A stretch of DNA of 64,000 nucleotides from the NCBI GenBank assembly GCA_964593455.1, contig CAZQHK010000017.1, positions 33,953 to 97,952 of the forward strand. Direction: 5' to 3'. A program made the translations under genes and the position numbers. This document shows positions 53,219 through 60,707 of this stretch, in pieces; within the stretch, counting starts at the first letter, position 1; the number at the start of each line of letters is the position of its first letter. The notes below the pieces were generated by a model, which was not told the DNA's origin, did no database searches, and saw nothing but the letters and a program-made list of their open reading frames with translations. The DNA comes from CAZQHK01 sp964593455. Lineage in GTDB: Bacteria > Muiribacteriota > CAYSPT01.

Positions 53219-54583
53219 GTGAAGAGGGTTGGAAAGAGATTGCTGGGATCGATGAGATACTCTTGTGCCGGAAAAGGTATGGTAACCGTTGCGGGTTTCA
53301 CGATGGTTGCTCTGGCTATTGCCGGCTATTTCTACCTGTTTCGGATAAAGGCCTCTGCTCCCTATCATTACGAGATGGCAAAAAACCAGCTTATGAAAGG
53401 CCAGATCGACCTGGCTGTTCAGGGGCTGGAGCAAGCTATGAAAATAGACCCGCAGAACCAGCAAGTGAAGGAGCTATTGAGTCGTATTTATCATACCAAA
53501 ACCAAGCAGAGCAGCAACCTGGCGGACCGGGTAAATCTTCTGCAGAAAGCTTCCGGTCTGGTGACGGGAGAAGAACTTCTGACCATTCAGACCAAGCTTG
53601 CCTGGACCTATGTGACCATGGCCGAGGCTGCCGAGGAGGCCGGCCGCCGGGTGGAGTTACTTGAGAACGCTTTAAAAGTAGTTCCCGACCGGGGAGAACT
53701 CAAGCTGCGGGAGAAAATTAAGGCGATAGACGCCGATACGCCAGGTTCTGAACAGGAGAAAAGTGAGCTTCTCGAGCTGGCGCAGGAAATCGATCCGGAA
53801 TCCGGCACGCCACCCGTCTCGGCTTCGGTCTCCTTCACCAGCGCAAAAACCACGTTTCAGAGCAAGAGCCAACCGGCGAAAGAAACTGCTCCACCGGCCG
53901 CAGAAAAGTCGGTTTCAGTTTCAGAGCCGCCGAAAAAAAATGATGTTCAGGATACACTGGAGTTCTCTGAAATAATTGAATCCGAACCTCCGGTATCCGG
54001 CAAAGAAAATATTCAGGTTGAGATGAGCCTGGATGAGATAATCGAAGTTGAAGATGTTCAAGAAAGAGTACCCTTGCTGGAAACATATGTTCGGGAGAAA
54101 AATGATGCCGAGGCCTGCTACCGTCTGGCGCAGGATTATGCGGAGATGAGAATTGCCACACTCAAGAGGACGTTGGAATTTAATTCGAAACACAGCCAGG
54201 CGAAAAAAATGCTGAGCAACTTCTATTTTCAACGGGCACTGCGGGCAAAGAATCCGAATGAAAAGGTAAAGTTATACAACCAGACACTTGAATACGATCC
54301 TGGCTATATCAAGGCGCTTCACAATCTTGGTATGATATTGCAGAAGAAGGGATTATTCGATAAAGCCATCAAGAAGTACGAGACGGCTATCGAGAATGAT
54401 TCTTCCTTCGCTCCCTCATACCTCACTCTGGGGCTGCTCTATTGGAAAAAGAAATCTGATCTCGAAAAAGCCATCAGGTGTTTCGAGTTCTATCGGGAAA
54501 TCGAACCAAACAGCGCGACCAGCAAGAAGGTGGCCAAGTACCTGGTTTATCTGAATAAAAAGGTGAAGGTGAGCGCCCAGTGA
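53219..54583 (+). CDS. Membrane-anchored TPR protein
   Basis: 454 residues from GTG 53219 (GAGGTGAT 7 bases upstream). One membrane helix (about 22-42) is followed by TPRs (about 55-150), a Ser/Pro/Glu/Lys-rich linker (about 190-260) and a second TPR block (about 285-440). The C-terminal block is paralogous to the end of the secreted TPR protein at 47981-49477. It overlaps the butyrate kinase gene by 4 bases. This makes it an unusual partner for a metabolic operon. Confidence 0.72.
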   Translation: MKRVGKRLLGSMRYSCAGKGMVTVAGFTMVALAIAGYFYLFRIKASAPYHYEMAKNQLMKGQIDLAVQGLEQAMKIDPQNQQVKELLSRIYHTKTKQSSNLADRVNLLQKASGLVTGEELLTIQTKLAWTYVTMAEAAEEAGRRVELLENALKVVPDRGELKLREKIKAIDADTPGSEQEKSELLELAQEIDPESGTPPVSASVSFTSAKTTFQSKSQPAKETAPPAAEKSVSVSEPPKKNDVQDTLEFSEIIESEPPVSGKENIQVEMSLDEIIEVEDVQERVPLLETYVREKNDAEACYRLAQDYAEMRIATLKRTLEFNSKHSQAKKMLSNFYFQRALRAKNPNEKVKLYNQTLEYDPGYIKALHNLGMILQKKGLFDKAIKKYETAIENDSSFAPSYLTLGLLYWKKKSDLEKAIRCFEFYREIEPNSATSKKVAKYLVYLNKKVKVSAQ

Positions 54584-55653
54584 AAGAACTTTTCAGGATT
54601 CTGGCCATTAATCCTGGTTCATCCTCCACTAAACTCGGGCTTTTCGAGAACACTCAGGCGCTTTTTGTGGAAAACATAATCCATACCAGGGTTGAACTGG
54701 GTCTGTTCAAGAATATTTATGAGCAGGAAGACTTTCGGGCCAAGGTCGTAGAGACATTCATTGTCCGGCATGGGTTGACCCAAAGCAGCCTTGACGCCGT
54801 TGTCGGCCGTGGTGGTCCGATTAAACCTTTACCAAGCGGTACCTATCGTGTCAATGAGGCGATGCTGAACGATCTGAGACATAATCCGGCTGCGGAACAT
54901 GTGTCGCTGCTCGGCGGCAAACTGAGTTACATGATCGCTTCCCGGCTGGGAATTCCGGCCTATATTGTCGACCCTGTTTCCGTGGACGAAATGATACTGG
55001 TGGCGAGATTATCGGGTTTTCCTGACCTCATCCGTTCATCGCTTTCTCACGCCCTTAATATAAAGGCTGTCTGCCGTCTGGTTGCTGTAGATATGGGAAA
55101 ACCATACGGACAGTTGAACCTGGTAGTGGCACATCTAGGCAGCGGTATATCAGTCACGGCGCATCGAGCCGGCAGGATGGTGGATGTGTCCAATGCCAAC
55201 GAGGGCGGACCGTTCTCGCCAGAACGCGCCGGCGGTCTGCCGACATGTGCCCTGATAAAATTGTGTTTTTCCGGCCGGTACACAGAGCAGGAACTGCTGG
55301 ACAAACTGATCAATCAGGGAGGACTGAAGGGATATCTGGGTACAGCTGATGTCCGCGAAGTCGAACGCCGTATCGATGATGGTGACGACGAGTCGCGAGT
55401 CGTCTATGAATCGATGATCTACCAGATAGCCAAGGAAATCGGCTCGATGGCCGCCAGCCTTGGAGGTTCCGTGGACGCGATTGTGATTACCGGTGGGATG
55501 GCCCGCTCCAACCGGCTGATGGAGAAGCTTAATACTCTCATCTCTTTTCTCGGACCGGTTAAAGTGTATTCCGGTGAAGATGAGTTGAAGGCACTGGCTA
55601 GCGGTGCTCTTCAGGTCTTGAGAAAAGACGAAGAAGAGCTGGTTTACGAGTGA
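54580..55653 (+). CDS. buk: Butyrate kinase (acetokinase family)
   Basis: 357 residues, GTG 54580 overlapping the previous stop. ASKHA-fold motifs are visible: AINPGSSSTKLGLF (about 9-22), GRGGPIKPLPSGTYRVN (about 76), AHLGSGISVTAHR (about 183), VDVSNANEGGPFSPERAGGLP (about 200) and IVITGGMARSNRL (about 305). It converts butyryl-phosphate (or a branched-chain analogue) and ADP to the acid and ATP. Its usual partner, phosphate butyryltransferase, is represented by three paralogues immediately downstream. Confidence 0.92.
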   Translation: MKELFRILAINPGSSSTKLGLFENTQALFVENIIHTRVELGLFKNIYEQEDFRAKVVETFIVRHGLTQSSLDAVVGRGGPIKPLPSGTYRVNEAMLNDLRHNPAAEHVSLLGGKLSYMIASRLGIPAYIVDPVSVDEMILVARLSGFPDLIRSSLSHALNIKAVCRLVAVDMGKPYGQLNLVVAHLGSGISVTAHRAGRMVDVSNANEGGPFSPERAGGLPTCALIKLCFSGRYTEQELLDKLINQGGLKGYLGTADVREVERRIDDGDDESRVVYESMIYQIAKEIGSMAASLGGSVDAIVITGGMARSNRLMEKLNTLISFLGPVKVYSGEDELKALASGALQVLRKDEEELVYE

Positions 55654-55756
55654 TTGACCCGTAATATTTCACAACTCCGGTCAATCTTGCCTACAGGGTA
55701 GTAGGTAACTTTAGCTTTTAAATTTCATGCAGTGGTGCTGGGTTGGATGATGGAAT

Positions 55757-56686
55757 ATGCCGTTTCGTTTTCGATGTTTTGAAGACATCTTTTCCGGTGA
55801 ATTGGCCTGCAGTTTCCATATGGTCATGGTTTGTCCGGAAGACCAGCGGACATTCGAAGCGCTGTCTCTGGCTTTCCAGGACGGCTTCGTTTCTGGTTCT
55901 ACCCTTATTGGCGATTCAGCCCGGATAAAGGATCTGCTTGAGCGTACGGAGTTACCGGATGATAAGATTTCGATCATTGCTGTAGCCAACGAACAGGAAG
56001 CGGTATCCCGGGGGGTGGCTCTTCAGTCGGAATTATCAGACAGCTTGCTCTTTGCCGGTAAAATGACGTCACAGGATTTTCTCGATCAGTATGCTGCCGC
56101 TTCGGAAAACGAAGATATAATTTCCCGTTTAAGCCATATTGTTCTGTTTGAGGTCCCCGGATTCGATCGGTTGATTGTGGTAACCGACCCCACTGTTCAC
56201 GTGGCACCCCGGCTGCCTGAAAAGGTGATGATTCTCAACAACGTCATTGATTTCTGCCATAAACTGGAGTGGGCGAAACCCCTGGTCGCTCTCATTGCTG
56301 CCATCGAGAAGATCGACTATATGCATATGCCGCATACTATTGACTCCGCCGCTTTAGTAAAAATGGTGCAGATAGGCCAGATAAAAGGGGCGGTGGTGGA
56401 TGGCCCGCTGGCGCTCGACAATGCTGTTTCCGAACACGCCGCCGCCGTCAAGGGTATCCGATCGCCGGTGGCCGGGGCGGCTAACGTGTTCATGATGCCC
56501 GACGCGGAGGCAGGAGTTCTGTTATGCAAAATATTGGTCTATTTCGCCAAAGCCAGGTCGGCCAGCGTCATGGTTGGAGACAAGGCTCCCATAGTATTCC
56601 CATCTCGTTCGGATAACGCGGATGCGAAATTTTATTCCATGAAACTTGCCTGTAAACTAGCCGGTGCCAATAGGGGGATCAGGTGA
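55757..56686 (+). CDS. Phosphate acyltransferase (Ptb/Pta) paralogue 1, divergent
   Basis: 309 residues. C-terminal motifs are standard: KGAVVDGPLALDNAVSEHAA (about 212), SPVAGAANVFMMPDAEAG (about 239) and PSRSDNADAKFYSM. In the centre, where paralogues 2 and 3 read MKG-x-IDTS-x-FL, it has AGKMTSQDFLDQY, and DPTVHVAP replaces the usual DxxINIAP. This suggests altered substrate preference or a non-catalytic role in a heteromeric enzyme. The start lacks a strong ribosome binding site. It is followed by paralogue 2 with a 4-base overlap. Confidence 0.8.
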   Translation: MPFRFRCFEDIFSGELACSFHMVMVCPEDQRTFEALSLAFQDGFVSGSTLIGDSARIKDLLERTELPDDKISIIAVANEQEAVSRGVALQSELSDSLLFAGKMTSQDFLDQYAAASENEDIISRLSHIVLFEVPGFDRLIVVTDPTVHVAPRLPEKVMILNNVIDFCHKLEWAKPLVALIAAIEKIDYMHMPHTIDSAALVKMVQIGQIKGAVVDGPLALDNAVSEHAAAVKGIRSPVAGAANVFMMPDAEAGVLLCKILVYFAKARSASVMVGDKAPIVFPSRSDNADAKFYSMKLACKLAGANRGIR

Positions 56687-57609
56687 TTACGATCAAAACG
56701 CTGGATGAACTGCGTGAACAGGCCTGCGTATGCGGTCCGAAACGGGTTGCGGTAGCCGTGTCCCAGGAACCGGAAACCTTGCTAGCGGTTGCCGACGCGC
56801 AGAAGATGGGGATGGCCGAGGCTGTTTTATTTGGCGATGAGCAGCAGACAAGACGTGTGGCCGATGAGGTTGGTGTCGACCTCAGTTGTTTTGAACTGGA
56901 GCACAACGCCGTTGTGGCTGCAGCGGCTCTGGCTGCGGTTAAGAGTGTCAGTTCGGGCCGGGCTGATATCGTGATGAAGGGGGCCATCGACACCAGCAGT
57001 TTTCTCAAAGCGGTGCTCAACAAATCTGTCGGGCTCAGGACCGGCGGGCTTCTGTCGCATGTCGGAGTATTCGAGGTGTCCGGTTACGATCGTCTCATAC
57101 TCATGAGCGATGGAGGAATCAACATTGCGCCGACGTTAAAACAGAAAGTCGACATTGTGAACAATGTCGTCAGCGTTGCTCACTCTCTGGGGATTTCAGT
57201 TCCCCGGGTAGCCGTACTTTCCTCAGTCGAGCAAGTCAGGCTCGACATCGGTTCAACGGTGACGGTAGATGCGGCGGTGTTGACCAAGATGAACGCTCTG
57301 GGACAAATCGAAGGGGCCGTGGTGGATGGCCCGATCTCTCTTGATAATGCCTTATCCAGTGCGTCGGCCAGGATGAAAGGCGTACAAAGTCCGGTAGTGG
57401 GCCGGGCCGATATCTTCCTGGTCCACGATATCGAAGCGGGTAATGTATTCGGTAAAGGACTCTTGTATTTTGCCGGTGCCAGGTGGGCGGCGATTGTTGC
57501 CGGCGCCAGTGCTCCGGTGGTCATGACGTCCCGGGCTGATTCCCACGGCGACCGGCTGTTATCGATAGCCTTGGCAGTGGTACTCACAGGCTTTCAGGGG
57601 AAGGAATAA
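56683..57609 (+). CDS. ptb: Phosphate butyryl/acyltransferase paralogue 2
   Basis: 308 residues. Start GTG 56683 overlaps the previous stop. Motifs: MKGAIDTSSFLKAVLN (about 100), SDGGINIAPTLKQK (about 143), EGAVVDGPISLDNALS (about 208), SPVVGRADIFLVHDIEAGN (about 231) and MTSRADSHGDRLLS. This is the canonical Ptb pattern for exchange of acyl-CoA and acyl-phosphate. It is likely a catalytic copy. Confidence 0.85.
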   Translation: MITIKTLDELREQACVCGPKRVAVAVSQEPETLLAVADAQKMGMAEAVLFGDEQQTRRVADEVGVDLSCFELEHNAVVAAAALAAVKSVSSGRADIVMKGAIDTSSFLKAVLNKSVGLRTGGLLSHVGVFEVSGYDRLILMSDGGINIAPTLKQKVDIVNNVVSVAHSLGISVPRVAVLSSVEQVRLDIGSTVTVDAAVLTKMNALGQIEGAVVDGPISLDNALSSASARMKGVQSPVVGRADIFLVHDIEAGNVFGKGLLYFAGARWAAIVAGASAPVVMTSRADSHGDRLLSIALAVVLTGFQGKE

Positions 57610-57618
57610 AACGATCCG

Positions 57619-58518
57619 GTGAATAATTTCCATGAGTTGAAACAACAGGCGATTTCCGCCGGCCGGCGTTCGGTGGCGGTCGCCGGCGCCTACGACGACG
57701 ATCTGATGAAAGCGGTTTTTCAGGCGGCCTCGCAGGGAGTGATAGAACCTGTTCTCGTGGGCAATCCGGATCGTATCAATACACTTCTGGAAGAACTGGA
57801 TCTACCGGCTGCAGGAGTACCCGGACCGGAAATCGTTGTGGCTGAGACGAAGCAGGAGATAGCTGCCACGGCTGCTTCTCTGGTATCTTCCGGCCGGTGT
57901 GACATTCTCATGAAAGGCCTGATTGATACCTCTATTTTCCTGAGGGGGCTTTTGAATGATTCAGGTCTTCGTTCGGACAAGCTCCTGTCTCATGTGGCGG
58001 TTGCGGATCTCGATGAGTATCCGCGGCTTCTGGCCATTACAGACGCGGCCATTAATATCGCTCCCGATCTTGATGAAAAAGCTGTAATCCTCCAAAATGC
58101 TGTGAACCTGATGTGCTCTTTGGGGGTGGACACTCCGAAAGTTGCCATCCTGGGGGCAGTGGAAAAAGTCAATCCGAAAATGCCGGCTACCATGGATGCC
58201 GCCGATCTGAAACAAATGTGGAAAGAGGGCTTGTTTGAAAGATGTATCGTGGACGGGCCATTCGCCATGGACAATGCCGTTTCAGCGGAATCGGCCAGGA
58301 CCAAAGGTGTCAAGTCACCCGTGGCCGGAGCGGCTGATATCTTGCTATTGCCTACTATCGAGACAGCTAATGTTCTGTATAAAGCCATGACGTCATTTAC
58401 CAGTTGCCGCATGGGTGCGTTGGTAATGGGGGCGAGAAAACCGGTTATTCTTACATCACGGACGGACTCGTTGGAAACCAAGCTCTACTCTCTTTACATG
58501 AGCGTATTATATAGTTAA
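57619..58518 (+). CDS. ptb: Phosphate butyryl/acyltransferase paralogue 3
   Basis: 299 residues from GTG 57619, 9 bases after paralogue 2. Motifs: MKGLIDTSIFLRGLLN (about 97), TDAAINIAPDLDEK (about 140), CIVDGPFAMDNAVSAESA (about 208), SPVAGAADILLLPTIETAN (about 232) and TSRTDSLETKLYS. It is typical of Ptb. It and paralogue 2 both keep the central MKG-x-IDTS motif, so two probably catalytic enzymes are present beside one divergent copy. Confidence 0.85.
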   Translation: MNNFHELKQQAISAGRRSVAVAGAYDDDLMKAVFQAASQGVIEPVLVGNPDRINTLLEELDLPAAGVPGPEIVVAETKQEIAATAASLVSSGRCDILMKGLIDTSIFLRGLLNDSGLRSDKLLSHVAVADLDEYPRLLAITDAAINIAPDLDEKAVILQNAVNLMCSLGVDTPKVAILGAVEKVNPKMPATMDAADLKQMWKEGLFERCIVDGPFAMDNAVSAESARTKGVKSPVAGAADILLLPTIETANVLYKAMTSFTSCRMGALVMGARKPVILTSRTDSLETKLYSLYMSVLYS

Positions 58519-58647
58519 CATGGAACGGTTTATAGCGTTGCAGAATGGCAGCTTGAAATATATTGCTTAAAAAAAGTTCTTTGTTCTGGTTAAATAATGA
58601 TGTGAGTTTGCCAAGTTAGTGTAAAATAGGTTTTTATATGGAAGCGA

Positions 58648-58661
58648 TAACGTTTACGTTA
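58648..58661. promoter_or_regulatory. 14-bp dyad upstream of etfB
   Basis: TAACGTTTACGTTA has perfect 6-base arms around TT and lies 5 bases before the AGAGGAGG ribosome binding site of etfB, downstream of any likely promoter. It is suitable as an operator. Confidence 0.45.
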
Positions 58662-58679
58662 GCAAGAGGAGGATAAACA

Positions 58680-59465
58680 ATGCGGATTGTGGTTCCGGTA
58701 AAACAAGTACCGGATACAACGGATGTAAGAATCGATGCTTCGAAGGGGACGCTGGTGCGCGAAGGAGTTCCCTCTATTCTTAACCCTGATGACAAACATG
58801 CGCTGGAAGAAGCCCTCCGGCTGAAAGAAACCGCAGGTGGTGAAGTAATTGTCATTTCCATGGGACCGCCTCAAGCCGAGGAGGTGTTACGGGAAGCTCT
58901 GGCGATGGGAGCGGACAGGGCAATTCTCCTGTCGGATCAAGCCTTTGCCGGAGCGGATACACTGGCTACGGCTTACACGCTTTCCCGTGCGCTTCGGCAT
59001 CTCGGCCAGTTTGACCTGATCATGTGCGGTCTCCAGGCTATCGACGGAGACACAGCGCAGGTGGGACCTCAGTTGGCAGAGTTCCTCGATATTCCACAGG
59101 TAACATATGCCAGGAAAATAGAGCTTGATAAGGGAAAACTGACAGTTGAGCGCCGGGTAGAGCAGGGAGTGGAAGTGCTGGAATGCCAGCTTCCCGCCCT
59201 GGTAACGGCCATCGCCGAGCTCAATGATCCGCGGTTTCCCCGTGTGTCAGGTGTTTTGGAAGCATTTCAGAAGGATGTGGAAGTATGGGGCTCGGATACG
59301 CTGGAAACAGAAGATATCCGTATCGGTCTGATAGGATCTCCCACCAGGGTGGTTAAAACCTTTTCTCCCCAACGGCCCGAACACACGGAACCGGTCAAGG
59401 GACCACCTAAAGAACTGGCGAACCGGGTGGTGGCAGCTCTCAAGGAAAGGAATGTCTTGCGGTGA
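58680..59465 (+). CDS. etfB: Electron transfer flavoprotein, beta subunit
   Basis: 261 residues with AGAGGAGG 8 bases before ATG 58680. The N-terminus IVVPVKQVPDTTDVRID, the LNPDDKHALEEALRLKE segment, LIMCGLQAIDGDTAQVGPQLAE (about 117) and the VTAIAELNDPRFP stretch are typical EtfB. EtfB carries AMP or, in bifurcating forms, FAD. It overlaps etfA by 4 bases. Whether this Etf is a confurcating/bifurcating type cannot be decided by eye. Confidence 0.93.
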   Translation: MRIVVPVKQVPDTTDVRIDASKGTLVREGVPSILNPDDKHALEEALRLKETAGGEVIVISMGPPQAEEVLREALAMGADRAILLSDQAFAGADTLATAYTLSRALRHLGQFDLIMCGLQAIDGDTAQVGPQLAEFLDIPQVTYARKIELDKGKLTVERRVEQGVEVLECQLPALVTAIAELNDPRFPRVSGVLEAFQKDVEVWGSDTLETEDIRIGLIGSPTRVVKTFSPQRPEHTEPVKGPPKELANRVVAALKERNVLR

Positions 59466-60697
59466 GTGATAACAAGAAAAATGGACAGCCGACCAGAGTA
59501 ACCATCTTTATCGACAACGAGTCCTGTACCGGTTGCCGCAAGTGTGTTCCGGCCTGTCCGTATGGGGCAATCGTCATCCAGGATAAAAAGGCCGTGCTGA
59601 CGGAAGCTTGCAACTGGTGCGGAGCCTGTGTGGAATCGTGCCAATTTGGATCTATTATTCTGGAAATACCCGCCGGTGAAAAGATGGATGTATCCAAGTT
59701 CAGCGGCGTGTGGGTCTTCTGTGAACAGTACGAAGGGAGACTTAAAAAAGTCGCCCTCGAACTGCTAGGTAAGGGCCGGGAACTGGCGGATATCCAGGGA
59801 ACAGAACTGGCCGGTGTGCTGATAGGCCATGACATTCAAGGAATGGCAGCCGCAGTCGGCGAATACGGTGCCGATAAAGTCTATTGCATCGATAATGAAG
59901 AGCTGAAAGACTATCGAACCGAGCCGTACGCGAAAATACTGGAAGAAATTGCCAAACGGTATCGGCCTGAAATTTTCCTGTTTGGAGCTACCACCACCGG
60001 CCGTGATCTCGCTCCCCGGGTGGCCAACCGCTTGCAGACGGGACTTACGGCTGATTGTACAGGTCTTGAAATCGATCCTGAAGAGGGTCATTTGCGGCAG
60101 ACCAGACCGGCCTTTGGCGGCAATGTAATGGCGACAATTATCTGCCCTGACCGCCGTCCCCAGATGTCTACGGTACGTCCCGGGGTGATGCAGGCTAAAA
60201 AGCTCGGCAGCGATCATAAGGTCAAGAAGGTAAAGGTTCCGGTTCGATCCTCCTGGGTGGAAGCGCGGACTCGCCTGATTAAATTCATCAAAGCGGACCG
60301 CTGTCATGTGAACCTGGAGGAAGCGAAGGTTATCGTGTCCGGGGGTCGTGGCGTTGGAAGTCCGGAGAACTTCGACTTGCTCAGACGCCTGGCCGATTTG
60401 CTGCACGCCGAGTTGGGAGCGTCCCGGGCAGTAGTAGATGCCGGGTGGATAGAACACGATCATCAGGTGGGGCAGACCGGCAAGACGGTGCGGCCCGAGG
60501 TTTACATTGCATGTGGTATTTCGGGAGCAATCCAACACCTGGCCGGGATGCAGAACAGCGACTTTGTTATTGCCATCAACAAAGATCCCAATGCACCGAT
60601 ATTGAAAGTAGCGCATTTGGGACTGGTTGGTGATTTACACAAAGTGGTGCCGATGCTGATCGAAACTATCGAAAACGGGGACAGCGCGGAAGCGTAA
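59462..60697 (+). CDS. etfA: Electron transfer flavoprotein alpha subunit with N-terminal ferredoxin domain
   Basis: 411 residues. The first 65 hold two [4Fe-4S] motifs: CTGCRKCVPAC (Cys 22, 25, 28, 32) and CNWCGACVESC (Cys 50, 53, 56, 60). The EtfA domain follows. The C-terminal FAD site shows SRAVVDAGWIEHDHQVGQTG (about 320-340), CGISGAIQHL and INKDPNAPI. Ferredoxin-fused EtfA occurs in anaerobes, for example in caffeyl-CoA reductase and lactate dehydrogenase Etf complexes, and gives an entry or exit for low-potential electrons. No dehydrogenase partner lies in the window. Confidence 0.93.
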   Translation: MSDNKKNGQPTRVTIFIDNESCTGCRKCVPACPYGAIVIQDKKAVLTEACNWCGACVESCQFGSIILEIPAGEKMDVSKFSGVWVFCEQYEGRLKKVALELLGKGRELADIQGTELAGVLIGHDIQGMAAAVGEYGADKVYCIDNEELKDYRTEPYAKILEEIAKRYRPEIFLFGATTTGRDLAPRVANRLQTGLTADCTGLEIDPEEGHLRQTRPAFGGNVMATIICPDRRPQMSTVRPGVMQAKKLGSDHKVKKVKVPVRSSWVEARTRLIKFIKADRCHVNLEEAKVIVSGGRGVGSPENFDLLRRLADLLHAELGASRAVVDAGWIEHDHQVGQTGKTVRPEVYIACGISGAIQHLAGMQNSDFVIAINKDPNAPILKVAHLGLVGDLHKVVPMLIETIENGDSAEA

Positions 60698-60707
60698 AGG
60701 ATGGCCG

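Noticed and set aside
59765..60616. Open frame of 283 codons opposite etfA
   Set aside because: etfA is unmistakable on the plus strand; the antisense frame shows no family pattern.
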